A DNA stretch of 64,000 nt from Psettodes erumei. Taxonomy: Eukaryota > Chordata > Actinopteri > Pleuronectiformes > Psettodidae. Below are positions 25,514-40,138 of the stretch, one piece after another (position 1 is the stretch's first letter; the number at the start of each line of letters is the position of its first letter). The DNA lies in contig JAFBJZ010000616.1 of the NCBI GenBank assembly GCA_016785225.1, positions 186,001 through 250,000 of the forward strand, read 5' to 3'. The translations under genes and the position numbers were made by a program. The notes beneath the pieces are model-generated. The model was not told the DNA's origin and searched no databases. It was given only the letters and a program-made list of their open reading frames with translations.

Positions 25514-26758
25514 TTACCATCTGTCTTTTCTTTGCACACTAATAATAAAGTCCAGCAGAGTCCTGTGGGTGGCAAACACCCCCAAAACACAACAAATACA
25601 ACAAATTAGTGTTTCCATTGGGTTCACCCAGTAACATTTTGTAATCGATGTAGTGATAAAAAAAAATAATTTCAAAATTAAATCTGATTCACAAAAAAAG
25701 TAACAGTAAAGCAGAGTAATGTGTAACAGATGAATGAGTTCCTCCTGTCACCACGTGAGCCCAAAAATACATGTGTCCAAGTAGAGGAGAGTCTGCAGGT
25801 TCACGTCATCTCTTAGTGTCGTTGCAGTCGGGTGGGGGTGGTGGTGGTGGTGGGGGGGGTGGGTGGGGGGCTCTTCGGAGCTTTTCTGTGCTTTTATGTA
25901 GTTTTATAAAACATCTAATGAATTGTGGGTTAGATGTGGTAAAGATGACAGCTTTCAAGCCACATTTTCAGACTGCACTGTCATGGCTTTCTAACTAGAG
26001 TTTTGATTTTTACAATAAAAAGACATAGAATGGAGAAAGTACAAAAAAAAAGATAACAGACCATAACTTTTAGAAAGGCATAGTATTAAAAATGAGCAAC
26101 AACGACAAAAAAAAAATCTGAATATATAAATTCTATGACGTAAGACAGCACATCTTTCGCATATATACTATACCTTCTAATACGTACCAGCAAGACATTT
26201 TTCAGAAAAATGTTGGTTTTTTTGGTCCTGTGTGAGTGTTTATTTCATGAATGGTCCGCACAGCGAAATCAAACCCCTGCTCCAGCGTTCAGATATTATG
26301 TGCTACTCTTCCAGCCCGCTTCCCGGCATAGTGAGCTCTTTCATTCACAGTTTTGAGAGTATTAACTCATTGTTAGCGTCAGCTGGACACTGCTGTCTAT
26401 GTTCCTTCATTCTGGGAGAAGGGACTGGAAGCAGAATCCCTCTGTTTTCCACATGTCGAGTACTCGTCTAAACAACAAAGCCTGAACCTTTTTTTGGTTC
26501 TGTTAACACTCAGAACAACATATGTATAACGGCTGCTATGTTGTTAAATAAAACATGAGAAAAATATATTGTTTTTTATCTTTCTTTTTTTTTTTTTAAA
26601 TGCTAGTGTTATGATTCTCTGCTTCCTCTAAAGGAGGGGTGCTGGGACAAAGCTAAATCCAAAACAACTTTGTGACGATTAAGTTGTTGGTTTTGTCCGG
26701 CTGTGGCTAGAAGCTAAAAAAAAGGCCTTGTCTAACATTTATCCTCAATAGTAGTTTC

Positions 26759-26786
26759 ATATATATATATATATCTATATATATAT
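26759..26786. repeat. (TA)n microsatellite
   Basis: TA run with one CT interruption in the presumed prkci 3'UTR; self-complementary. Confidence 0.9.
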
Positions 26787-27165
26787 GTACACAAATAAAA
26801 TAAGCATTGAACACCCCACCAGCTGGAAGAGGAGGATGGTCAGTTCATCTGTTAGAGGCCGTGCTTCATCCCTCCCACCCCTGTGTTACAGCAACCTTGG
26901 AAGAACTTTGTAGCCTGATCGGCTACTGATAAAGAGGCCCCGATGAGAAAATTGATATCAGTGCAGATTTACATGATATAAAAATAATTAAGAAAGAATG
27001 TAGGCTTAAGGGCAAGTGGTTATAAATGGCAGAGTGTGAGACTGGTTTTGGCAAATAAGCGTTCTACTTGTGCATGTGCGGCCCTCGAACAGAAGGTGGA
27101 TGCCGTCGGTTTGCCTCGTAACCATGCAGCCTGAAGACACCGAGACACCACGTAACACGTGCATG

Positions 27166-27168
<3 letters not shown>

Positions 27169-27197
<29 letters not shown>
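27169..27197. repeat. (GT)n microsatellite, CA on prkci sense strand
   Basis: About 29 bp, starting 45 nt after the prkci stop codon on the sense strand, so it should be in the mRNA 3'UTR. Confidence 0.93.
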
Positions 27198-27201
<4 letters not shown>

Positions 27202-27241
27202 GGTGGGTAGATGGGATGTGTGAGCACAGATGTCATGTCTC

Positions 27242-28067
27242 TCACACACACTCCTCCGCAGACATCAGGAGCGGGTTGATGTACTCGAACCCTTCGAACT
27301 CGGACTGGTCTATCTTCTTGACAACATCGCTGTGGTGAACAAAAAGAGATGGAAATTACAGCGTCACATGACCTCGCGACAGGATGAGAGAGAGGAAGCG
27401 AACGAGACGGGAACTCACTCGTCGTCAGGCGTAAGCTGGATGGGCTCGTTGGTGAACTGGGCGTCAAAGTTGTCCAGTCCGAATTCCCCTGAGATGTTGG
27501 GCTTGAACGGAGGGACCACCTGCTTCTGCTCCAGCTGAAAAAGCAACACAGCCGTCAGGTGGGAACAAGACGACCTTCTGCGTCTTTAACGTCATGAAAG
27601 AGCACACGCGATCACACATGTGAGCAGCTCCACTGAAGAGTAATACCGATTAGTCGATCAAAAGAATGAACCTGCAAGCGGTTTGAAATGAAGTATGTTA
27701 ATCCATAAACAGTGACATATTGGAACATATGTACATGAATATAAGTTCAGCTATTATTTCATTAATAAATCCTTCAGTTGAGGGATCAACACCTTAATGA
27801 GGAACCTGTACTTCTACCCGATACCTCTGCCTCTCATTCCATGTCCAGTCAATACTACTCCAGCCAGCCAACAACTGCTCCCCCTGCAGGTCTGCAGCAC
27901 CTGCTGCAACTACTGCAGGACAAAGTTGGAGCGTGTGCGTGTGTTGGGAGGGGTGAGGGGTGGGGGAGGTGTAAGCTGATCCCTCTAGACACTCCGACCG
28001 ACTGCTGGGTCCTTGTTCCAGACCAAACAGGGAAAAAGAGGTCACGGTGATCCCTGGCGAGCTGCCC

Positions 28068-28103
<36 letters not shown>

Positions 28104-31100
28104 ACGTCGGCCACCAGCGAGCGTCTGTCCATTTGTTAAGGTCACGTCTGGCTGCCGGATCACTTACGCTTGCACAGAGTTTAATAAGTCCGCTCACCTT
28201 TCCCCTACAGGCATCACGATACAGCTCTAACTATTAAACTGAACCAGTTCATTTGAGTTTGTGACAACCAAATAACATAAAAGTGAAAGATATGACAACA
28301 TGTCAAGATTCCCACAGGTTCATTAAGTTGAATTTCAAAATACATTTTAATACCTCTTATGCAATCATACCAGTTAAATTATAAAAAACAGCAGGGCCTA
28401 GAAATATTTACCCAGTGCAATGTGAGGTAAATTTATTTACACTTATTCATTACTTCCTGGCTTACTCCTGATAATATGATGAATTAATCATTAAACATGA
28501 CCTGGAGCGAAAGAAAAGTAAATCAATGCTTTTTTCCTGGCGACTTGCAACGTTCCTTTCTCTGACTTTATATTCTCTGATCAAAAAAAAAAGAAAAAGT
28601 CAACATATTAATCAATACTGAAAATAATTGCTAGTTGCCTCCCTGCAAGAAGTTACATGTGGACGAGCCTCTCGGTCTTCTGAATGTGTTGTCAAGTACT
28701 AAGAAAAACTCGAGACATGCGTTTCACTTTACAGTTGAGAGTGCCATCAAAGAGGAATCTCATTCACTCTTGAATGACAACGTTACTCATCTGTGAAACT
28801 GAGAACAGGAAGCTTCAGAAATAACTCGTAGTCTGACTTTCAGTGGGATTCTTATAACTGAGCCCTGCTTTAAATAGTCAAGTCAGGGTTTTTTTATTGC
28901 CCTGTGAGGGAAATCACAGGAGAAGTGCAGTACATACAGCATGCAGGGAGGAATGTACTCAGACTTACGCAGTATGCAATGCCAGTAACGCCAACCTGAC
29001 ATGACTGGAACGTCACTGAACCATGGTATAGTTCAGTATTTCATTACAAGTTATTAAAAGAGGATGTAATTTAATTTAAAGATGATGAAACTGAAATTAC
29101 ACTTTTTAAATAGTTTCAACATCTGATTCGCGCAAATGACTTCCCTGAGAGATACAAGAAATGTACATCAAGAGTTTAACTTTTCTGCTGAGTATGCTTG
29201 ACTGTCTGGGTGCTGTCAGTCAGTCTCTGAACCGTCTCCACTCGTTTCCTTTCCATCTGTGACTTCCTGTCTCGGCTGGCGTGTTTTTGCGAGCTTATCT
29301 GCTGTTGTCTGTCTTCTGCCTGGCCAGTTAATTTCCTGGCCTGTTTGTTTCTCATCCCGTCACTAATAACCCTCAGCTGTGACACAGCCCCTGTGCCTGC
29401 AGGCAGGAAAGACAGGGTGACCCCATGCACTTAGATTTGACCTTCTGCTGTCGAGTAGCATCTTTCTGTTTTTCTTTCTCTGCAGGATCGATACGTGGAT
29501 TGATTTTGACCTGATCCGGCAACCGGCATGCACTAGTGCTGATGGGTTTCATTAGAAATTAAGATGAAAACCAGGATGAAGGTGAAGAACGAGGCAACTC
29601 GAGGAACAGAGAGGGTGCAGAGAGAGAATAAAAGGAGATGACTCACGAGGTCCCAGTCAACGTTTCGGAAGAAAGGGTGGCCCATGATGTCGGCAAAGCC
29701 TGTCTGAGGGTGGCAGCCTAGACGCTCCTTGGGGTCCTGCGGGAGGGAGGAGGTGAGAGGAGGTTGACAGGCAGCAGGAGATGACGGCGGGGGAGACAGA
29801 CAACAAGTCAGGCGACAGACAAGAAAAGGTGGAGAAGGTGAGATTGGAGAGAATTTGCGAGGAAGGTGTAAAAGGGGAGCGGAGTTTCGGGAGTGGAAAA
29901 GTAAAAAAAAAAAGAAAAGTATTAAGGTGAAAAGGTGCAAGAGCCGCATTGAAACACAGTGGGAGGGGGCACGGGGTCGAGAAAAGAAAAAAAATGCAAG
30001 AAAGTGAGAGATGGTACGCTTCACTCCAACTGAGGCCACAATGATGTCACGCTCACAGTCCAGCAGGAGCCAACGCTGTTTAAGATTGATCCAGGCCCGT
30101 CTGACCCCTTCTTACCTTGTTGAGAAATCCCTTGAGGACGCTGGCGGCTTTGACTGACAACGAGCGGGGGATTCTGATCTGTTTTTCCAATATTACTGCA
30201 GGAGGTGAGAGGAAGGTGGGGGGGGTTAAAGAGAGGGAGAGGGTGAGGCAGACGGTCCCCTGAGGCCAAAGTGACAATGACACTGACACTGCTGCTCATG
30301 GCTGCAGTTATGAGTCCTGTCATGTCGAACAGACACAGAACAGTCTTTCTATGAAGTGTCAGTAGTTTTTGATAAAACTGTCTTGAAATAAGATTTGTCT
30401 TTTTTTTCTGTCCGCCTATGCCGCACTTGCAGGCATTTCTGAGAAAGCCGACACATTTTGAGAACGTATCCACAACAGAAAAAAACAACACGTGTATTCA
30501 CACATTTCCCTGTAACAGATGGTACGGGCCTGGCACTGTGGGAAGTAGCCATCAGAAAGGTGTCAATACAAAGGTGTTACATGCTTCCGCAGAACGTTGC
30601 TTCGTTCCCTCCCGTTACAAATCTTGGCAGCGTGCGCGTTACCTTGGAAGAGGTAGTCTTCTGTGTTCTGGTCCGGGTTGTCAGAGCTTCCGACGATGTC
30701 GAAGGGCGACCGGCCCGCCATCATCTCGAACATCAGCACGCCCAGCGCCCACCAGTCCACGCTGAACCCTGAGGAGGAGTGCCGGAAAAAGGAAACACAT
30801 TGTATCATGCGCAATCCATCATTCATCTTCATAGATAAAGTAAAATGGAAAAAAAGTAAATGTAGAACTGATCAAGAGCTAATTTATATAAATATGTCTT
30901 AAGTAGAGATTTATTTAATAGATTAACTCAATTGTTTGAAGATGAAAAAAGCTAATTTAGCGACTTTCTATTTTCTGTTCAGGACACCATGGTGGGTCTA
31001 ATTATTACAGTACATCAAACAAGAATATTAAACATGCCTACACTGTGTGCTAGTTAAGTTAAATTGTTGTTTGTGGAACACAGGCCTTTGTACTCACTTT

Positions 31101-34100
31101 AAAAAAAGAGCTTAACATGCAAAAACCCTGGTATGATCCTTGAACAGTGGAACTTGTTGCTATGATACCACTTTTGGTAACCAGGCAGCTCTTTTTTCCC
31201 TATTTTTATTGTATTGCGTTTATAGACGCGTGCAGCACACAGCTGTGATGATGTCGACACGGATATTTCACTGAACTACACCTCATCTCTGTCCTGAACA
31301 GCTCTAAGACATTAAACTGTGACCCATACACGTGAACATCCATTTGTAACGCACTCTTCATAATGAGATGAGAAAGAAGCAGCCTTTATTCAGAGGACGT
31401 CACCATTGCTGCAGTTACTGTTTCATTGCTTTTTTTTAAATACTTTTACTTATTTGAGCTGTTTCTCATTCTTTTTCCTGTTTAGGTTTCCCCTCATGTC
31501 TTCCTTTTTTTTCAGAATGTGTATTCTCATTTGAATAAGGCGTTACAGATAGTGTAGCGAACCTAGGCACTGTATCACTGTACATCCATTATCCGAACAG
31601 CAAGCAGCGTCACACATATTTCTGCATAACGCCTCATATTCTGTGTCACGGCACATCGTCGCCTCGCGTCTTGTAATCCTCACCGTAATCCTCTCCTCGG
31701 AGTATTTCGGGGGCGATGTAATTGGGGGTACCACAGAAAGTGCTCGTCGTGTCGCCCGGTCTCAAGCCCTCCTGCACAAACAGAAAGATCACGGGCTGTA
31801 AGCCGACACTTCTGCAGCTCGGCAGGTGCTTTCACCCAAAGCGCAGTATCACGATAGCGCGAGAGCCTGAGGTAAACTGCGAACCGCACCTTGCACATGC
31901 CGTAGTCTGTAAGTTTGATGTGTCCCTCGGAGTCCAGCAGGACGTTGTCCAGTTTCAGATCTCGATAGATGATCCCCCGCTCGTGGAGGTAGTTGAGAGC
32001 GAGACTGATCTCTGCTGAGTAGAATCTGAAAAGAGGGACGGACAGCTCTCTAAAAAAATCACATCTGGCTACAAAGACACACTCAGCAGCATCAGTCTTT
32101 TTAATGATTCTACCTGGCGTGTTCTTCTGGGAGTTTCCTTTGTCTTTGCATGTGGAACATGAGATCTCCACCGTTCACATATTCAATCACGAAGAAGAGT
32201 CTGTGAGAGAAGAACATGTATGAGTTTATTTATGAGTCACTGGCACTGGTATAATCCTCAGCATGTAGCTGGCTGTGTGACCCAGCATCCTGTTTTCTAT
32301 GAAATATCTATTCTGTTTTTCCATTTACAACCTAAAAATGTTGAGAGCGAGCGAGAATTTGATGTAATTTGTTCAGCTGGATACGGTTTGCTTTTTCTTC
32401 TTTTTTTACCACTTGACATTTTTGGTATTTTCTGGTTTGTCTGAGCTCTTCACATGAAATACAATGACAGGAGTTGATTCCTTATGCTGCTGGGGCATCA
32501 ATCAAATCTCTTATAATCAATCACCTTTTCTTTCTGGGCATTCATTTTGCTAAATACATCATGAAAGTTCAATGTCATAGAGAAATGCCAAAGAGACAAA
32601 ATAAGTTTTCAGGGGCTTTCAGCTGTGAGCTCATACTCACAGTTAAATGTCATTTTCAACCACTCATACATACCTACATCCAAGTTACAGTATCTTCTTT
32701 TGACATTTGGGTATGACATTTGGTTCACCACCACGGTCAAAGGAAAAATCTATTTTCCAAGATGTAATCCTGCATGCCACTGTAAATTCTTCATTTATCT
32801 CTTGATAAATATGTGTCACATCAATCATCTTTTAGTATAGTTTATATCAAGACCCCTCTTTTCTGTCTGCCTGTAATATATTTATGGTGACTCATCTTGA
32901 ACTCGGGGGCAATTACATATATTTATCCAATCAAATGTGATTTGGGGTGAGCAGCTATCAAATAAAACCACAGTTGTTAGTTAGCGGTTCACAAACAGAG
33001 CAGTATTGTAGCAGGATGTGAATGACTGGACTTCAGCGGGGAAAAAAAAAAACCAACTTTGTTTAAATTTCCAAAGAATGTGGTTGAGGTCTAATTCATC
33101 ATCCTCCTCCTGCTGATCTAAAACTGCAGGAGAGGGAGATGTGGGTAGAGATGAACTGTCCTCGCTCACTTTTTCACATCCAATCACATCTGAATGATGT
33201 GATTTACTTCCCTCTCATCAAGTAAAACCCCAAGAACGTCACATCAGTGTTACTTTGTTACATTTCCAATCATTTTTAAGACCTCGAACTCTTGATTGTT
33301 TCTCCACATTCTTGCCGACTTTCCCAAGCCTTAAAGAAACCATGTGACTCGCACAGAGGAAAACCCATCACCTGCTTTCTGTCTGGAAGCAGGAGTGGAG
33401 GCCCACCAGGAAGGGATGATTGGAGGCCTGCTCAAAGACGTGCTTTTCTGTCTGGACCCAGTCGATGTCCTGGAAGAGAAACACATACAGACAGGCCAAA
33501 CTGTCAATCGCAGATCACTGTGTCATCGTACCCTTGAACTTGAAGAGCTGAATCGGCAGAGAGCTCCATCGACCACGCTACAGAGCTTGGGGTGCGCTCG
33601 TGCGCGGAGGGCGGCGGCAGGAGCAAAGGGCTGAGCCAGGAGAAGCGGCAGCGGCGGGCCTCTGTCGATGGCTGGATGATAATATGTCTGGACACGGATG
33701 CTGCTCACGCTGACAGGGCAGGGACAGCGGAACGCTCCGCCATTGATCGACGGGCACTTGTGAATTTGTCAATCACGCTAAGTGCATCTAATCAAGGCTA
33801 ACTACTCCCATCGCCGCAGGCTGTGCTGCTACACGTGTTCGCCCAGATCAATTTTTGATGACATGATGGTTTATCTACACCTTCTTAGAGAGACTGATGG
33901 CTTCCATGGGATCCCTCAGCTTCACTCAAAGTGTTCCAGACAAGACGCACAATCACATGAGAACAATGCTCATTGTGCTCTCAATAACACGAACGCTCCC
34001 ATTGATTGCGCTAATCCCATGAATTATACATGACGGTGACATAAGACCAATGACTGCACTATTAACTAATCTTCTCACATCTCAGGAGATGAAAGTGTTG

Positions 34101-37100
34101 TGTTACTGCCACGCTAAACAGTTTGTGAAGCAGATATAAACATCACAAAAGGAGACAGCTGGTCAAATTACAAGCTGTAATGTTCTCAAATCACTTGTTT
34201 TGCTATCACTAAATAAAATATTAATACGTCTTAAACTGAAGTGATTCGTTGATTCATTTACGAGCTGCTTGACGGAAATTTAATTGCGTCTACTTTAACA
34301 GTTATTAATCACTGAAGGCAGATCTTTAAGGAAAACACACTGGGTTCTGGAGAACTGTGATGGCACTTTTCCACAACTTTCTTTTGCATTTTGTAACATA
34401 AACAATGAACTGGTAAATTAACAAAAATAATGTGCAGATGACGCGTCAGTGAAAACAGTCATTAGCTGCAGCCATAGAACGCCTACACTGGTGGCTGTGG
34501 AAACAGTGGTTCAGATGATTTGTGTTTTCAAACCTCAGCACTGGTGACCACTGGGCTCATTTCTGCTCATTTCACCCTTTTAAACATCATTTCCTAAGTT
34601 AAAATGAAAGTCCCTGCTCTCACCAGACCAGCCTGTATAAATAAAGGTTGGAGAAAAAAAAAAGACTCGAGGGTAAGGTGAGGCGTCTTTGTTTACCTCA
34701 TCGTCATTGACCAGCTCCTTCTTGACCACCTTCATGGCGTAGATGCGCTCGGTCTTCTTCAGCTGCACCAGCAGCACCTTGGCGTAGCTGCCTCTGCCGA
34801 TCACCCTCAGCAGGTCGAAGTCGGCCAGGCCCAGACTCGACGGCGATTTCCCCGTATCCCTGCTGCTGCGCGCCTGGGGGGGGGCAGGCAGTTACGGAGG
34901 GGTAAGCGAGAGAGACCGTCATACGTAAACGGCGCGGCGTGATTAACGCAAAGTCGACGCTGTGCCAGTTTGTCACGCGACATTAAAGTCCATCAACCTT
35001 CCTCGAGGCAATTTTCACAGAACTCTTGATAGAACTGGGGGTTTGGTTTGGGCAAGAGGGTGATTTCCTTCAGGCGATATTGTAAATGAAGTTTAAACTG
35101 CTCCCAGCTCCACTTTTGAAAATAAATCTTGGTAACGACTTACTTGTCTGTATTAAACACCATTACCCTGGCTCCATTAGAAGAGGCACTCACTCTATTA
35201 CGGCCCTACTTCTCCGTAAGCCCGACCACCACCTTCACCGTTTGCTCACCTATCTCCCCTCCCTCTCCCCTCCTCTCCCCGCAATCTGCTCCGTGGTGAA
35301 CCGTTCCCACCGCCTATCCATCTAACCTCCCTCCACGTGACAGCCCGCCTTCCCCAGAGTCAGACGCGGGGCCGAAGATAAGATCATTTGGCTTGCTCTC
35401 TTTTATCTGCGTCTATCGGCGTCCAACTCGATCCATTCTTTATCCATCTCCAGCTCTCCCGCTCGGCTCGACGGTCCCCCGCACCCCAGCCCCAAACTAC
35501 ATCCCGGGCCATTAATCAGCCTCTGGTGTTAAGAGCTGTGATAAAAGGTTACTTTATTAGCTCCACCAAAGGAAATCAATATCCACAGCGCTGCAAAAGT
35601 GCCTGCGTCTGTATGCTCTCTATATCGCACATCCACAGCAGGTAGAGGGAGGCTCGCCGAAGTGCATGTCCTCGCTAAATAAGCGCACGAACCCTGCTTC
35701 CAATTACAGGTGATCTTATTCTTTCTCCTCACACGAGGAGCGGAAACAGAGGCTTTTTCCTCCGTCTAAATATACGTGCGTACGCACACACATCCATCCA
35801 GACAACATGACAGATTGGCAGACTGTGAGTCATACATCAACAGCGTTCGAAAAGATTTCTCCCTCACCTCTTTCTCTTCCCCGTCGTAAGTCAAGCTTTC
35901 TCTGGAGTCTTTATTCAGAGGGCCTGAGAGAGGGGAGGAGAACGTGAGAGACACAGTGACAAACAGACAGAAGGAGAGGGGGAGGCAGGGGGAGGGAAAA
36001 AATAGGAGATGAGAGATGTGAGAGGAAGGAGAGAAAGTAGGTGAGAGACAGTCAGATGCTTTGTTAGCAGCCCTGCAGTGCCAGAGTACTCTCTCTGTGC
36101 TTGGTTACACATGAAATGCCCCTTTTTCTCCTTCATATATCAAACAGAGCATTTAAAATACGAGAAACAATGTACAGTGACTGCATTTTGACAATAGATA
36201 CAGAGAAGAAATGCTTGGATTGTCAACAATTGAAGTTTAAGCCTTATTTCGTGCATTCAAAATAAATAAATAAATAAATATTTCAATCCCAGCGGGTCAA
36301 TGATCGCGTCCCCGTAACGACCCAGGTGGCCTGTGAGCGTTTGGAAGGAGCTTCAGCCACCTCACTAACAATAGCAACAATGATCCTAAGCTCCCTCATT
36401 CCAGTCAGCCTCTCAGCCACCTGACTGGACTTAAGTCTGGTGCTGGAGGTAAACCCCAAACACAGCTGACCGACACGCAGCTCCACTGACAACCTCTCCA
36501 GCTCCGTTTGTTTATTCTGGAGGGATAATGGATTTTTCACTTATGGTCGATCAATCCCACGAAATGACCCAAACTACCAACCAGTGTTGTCTGAGTAGCA
36601 AAGGTCTGGTATTCCTCTGTGCCACAGAGCGCCACTGCTGTCCAGAAACAATGTAGAAAGCATCAGTGGGCCTTTGAACCAGGGGACACCGTCCTTCATT
36701 AACATGCATCTTGTGTGATCCGATCACGAGCGGACGCCAGCTCACACCAATACTTGATGGGATCTCACTCCCCTGCTCGTTTGACGAGTTTGCAATGTAT
36801 ATTTATGGATTTTTAAAAATGTTTCAGATGCCGTGGATAAACCCTGCTTTGGTGATTTGACAACGTGAATGAGTACGTACTACCTCTTAAAAAGAGGACG
36901 TCAGTCAAGGGGGCGGTCCTTACGTACTTAGAGCTGTCCACTTGTGATGGGATCACCCAAGATGCATGTCAACACCAGGTACAAATGTTTTGATGTATTT
37001 TACATTAAAATATAAATAAATAGGTTCTGGTCAACTTTGTTTTATTTATTTAAATCTTTCAAAGGTACAAAGGGGCTTTGGAATCAGAGCCACAGACAAG

Positions 37101-37291
37101 GTGTGACAGTTGAAACTGAGAGATGGACTAACACACTGTGGGTTTGGATTTTTAATGGGATTTGTTAAAAAAAAACAGCAAACTAATAGAATATGGCCTG
37201 CTTTTAACAATCATTGGTTAAAAAGGTATGAGTCATGTTAAGAGTCTTCAAGGAAAAAGCTAAAAGCATCTAAAAGCAGGATCCATGCGTG

Positions 37292-37377
<86 letters not shown>

Positions 37378-40100
37378 TGTGTGCGCGTTACCTGGCTGTT
37401 CCGTTTGGTCTAACTGACTCGACGGCGGGCCTGACATGATTGGTTCCTGGACAACAGAATTGACCATTAAGGACAATCAGCGCAGAAACAGAACGCAGCG
37501 CGCGTTACACACCACGCCCTCGAGCGAACAAAGCGGCCCTCGTCACGGCCCTCACCTGGATCATGGGCCTTCCGCACTCCACCGTCACCAGTTTGTGGCA
37601 CTTCTTGTGCACCAGCAGTTTGCAGTTGATGCATTTGTAGCCTTGTCTTCCCAGACCCCAGATTCGGTCCGTACAGATGGCACAGTGCGCTCGCTGCTCG
37701 GCAGGGCGGGAGGGGGGAAAAGCAATCCACATTCACACACGGGCAAACATTATATTCAAGAGGATGCTACAGAGACTACGTTGGCTTCTGAAATATGCGA
37801 TCCTGTCTGTCTGGAATAAAATCCCACCGAAGCGTTTCTTCCGTCACCACCATCCGTCTCATTCCAACAGTCCATACAAAGACAAATCACTAAATCACTG
37901 GGGATGTCTCCTTTAAATACACATGCTTATGCTTTGAAATGTGCGTTGTTATTCCCCATTACAATAATTCAACAAAAATAACTCTAAATACACAGAACGA
38001 GTGGCAGACCTTACAGTGCTAAAACACTCAGCGTCACGTCTCACCCTGTTAAAGCGTTTGGCCTGAAAAGCGTGACCACTGGCGTAGTAAAGCTTCCTCC
38101 AGCGCCGGGCCCCGCGCCGATATATGGACTCTGTGGAGAGAGGGAGAGAGCGAGCTTTACCTGGGTGTATGAGTTTCTGCGGGCAGAATTTATTCTGAAA
38201 CTGTCCGATCGAACAGGAGGGTCAATTTTTATCTTTTTTTTAAAAAATCTGATAATTACATATCAGGCAACATCTGTCTGCTCTGAGTCTGTAGCCATAA
38301 GTAAAAAGTAACTTTTCTCAGTGTCTGTGTACCTCACCATATACTTTAGAATTTGTAAACTTTGTCTACAACTACAAATATTGCCAAAGCCATCAAAACA
38401 CTTTCTCACACAACATCAGGACCAAACTAAAGGAGTTTGAAAGTGAACTCACTGTCCTCTCCTGGACAGGGCATGCCAGGTTTCTCTGGAACACACGGGA
38501 ACACTGAGGAGAGAGAGAAAAAAGGAATCGCTACATTAAAAGGAGTCTTCATCTCGTCTTTATTTGACGTGAGGCTGGTGAGTCTGAGGGCGTTTGTATG
38601 CTGCTCAGTACATCTCACTTCCTCTCATCATGAAGGCTGTTAACGCTTCCTGCAGCAAACCTGTCGCCTGGAGGGCTTTTTCATGATGAAATTCACTCAT
38701 GTTGTTTTTATGATGGTGCAGACAGGCGCAACATACCAAGGAACGGGAGAAGGCGCGACCTGAAAGGAGCCGGCAAAGATGATTTTTTTTTTTTTTTTTT
38801 TTCTTGCGCGTAAAAGACCGGGGGCGGCGTGAGTCAGAGGCGAGGCGCGCGCTCCGGCTGACGAGCTCGTTAACGAGCAGACCCGGCGACCCCCCCCCGG
38901 CTCCGTCACATCCTCTCCTCCGCCCCCCCCCCATCCCCTCTATTCATCCTCCGCCATCACGCTGGCATCCAGCATCACTGTACTCTTGACCCCTCACCTC
39001 TGATTTGATTAAAACTTTACATTAACCACACGACCCTCCGTCCTTGCTACCCCGAGGTTACGTGCGTATACAAACATGGCCTGTCAATCAAATGTTCCAT
39101 GTCAGCCCCCATATATACCCCCCCCCACCCCACCACCACGACCACCATATGAGTTAGCCTTGACCTCCAGTTTCATGAAGTTGCACAACTATTTGTCAAA
39201 CAGGCTTAGCTCAGACAGGGAAGTGAACTAGCTCAAGGGCACATAGACAGACGCCAACAGAGGAAATGTTGTTTTCACAGGTCAGTGCAGCATTAACCGT
39301 ATGTTTTGATGCTTCCTTGTTGTGCGCAAGCATCCAGCCGTCTGTGTTCAGATGTCAGAGCTTAAAAGCGAGAAGCCCAGGCTCATCATTACAGCGAGAG
39401 AATTTTGGATCCACAGTGAACCGAATCTAAATAGGTCGTTTGCGTTTTTGCGGCCTGACGCGATGCCAGAACAACGAAGAAGAAAAAAATCCCAGTCAAA
39501 GAGTTTTCAGACGGATAAACAGCTGCAGGCTCCAAGCGGACCAAATCTAAATGTTTGTTTTGCATTATTGTTACACTGTCTCCATCAGGCTTCCTGTACT
39601 TGCACTGCACTTACGCTGAGCTCTAATTCATTATAAAGTAACCGGACACCAGTAAAATACATTACTGGTGTGTGGCTGAGAACAAAGTCTTGAAAATGAA
39701 AAGAAATCCTGTAGTTTTTCTACCAAGGCACAAGTACATTGTAAAGAGCTCATGTTTTTACGAGGGCGTTCTGCCCGAGTGATCACGTCTAACATCACCA
39801 GACACTGACAGGCACTTAACGACTAAAAGTTGTGCGCCTGGATGATGTGTGCCGGCACTGCTCTGCAGCCGGGATCCTGGGCCTGTACACAGTAACGTGG
39901 CCAACTTGACTGCTCAGAAACGGTTTAGCTGGGGGGTGGGGGTGGGGGGTGGAGCAAAGGAAGGGTCTCAGATAGCGGGCGCTTCATCGGGACCCCCTCC
40001 CGTCCAAGCACCTGGGCTGAAATCATCATCTTACCGGCACCGGTGCACGACGACGTCCGGTGAATCAGACCCTGAAACTGTACACGTTATGCTGTAAATG

Positions 40101-40138
<38 letters not shown>

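Larger units (their letters stand above)
25490..27241 (-). other. prkci: prkci 3'UTR
   Basis: After the prkci stop (27242-27244) the minus strand runs without a further exon to AATAAA at 25508-25513 (written tttatt on the given strand), followed by a GT-rich stretch suited to a downstream cleavage element. A nearer AATAAA at 26239-26244 could give a shorter transcript. The UTR would contain a CA array 45 nt after the stop, a TA array (about 26759-26786) and several A/T runs. The extent is inferred from signals only. Confidence 0.5.
27535..37391 (-). other. prkci introns 7-16, non-coding parts
   Basis: Introns between the kinase-domain exons range from 88 bp (32026-32113) to 2.1 kb (27535-29646). 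They hold a CTGT array (28067-28103), a repeat fragment (about 28555-28640), (AAAT)n at about 36260-36281 and the long sense-strand CA array at 37295-37375. Intron 10 (32201-33371) and intron 13 (30769-31683) show nothing beyond AT-rich DNA. Confidence 0.55.

Noticed and set aside
28067..28103. CRISPR-like direct repeats
   Set aside because: A simple tetranucleotide microsatellite with no spacers. No CRISPR array is expected in a vertebrate genome and none was seen.
29484..29530. Plus-strand acceptor-like site in prkci intron 16
   Set aside because: A good pyrimidine tract and CAG, but the following frame hits stops quickly and no donor or gene context supports an exon.
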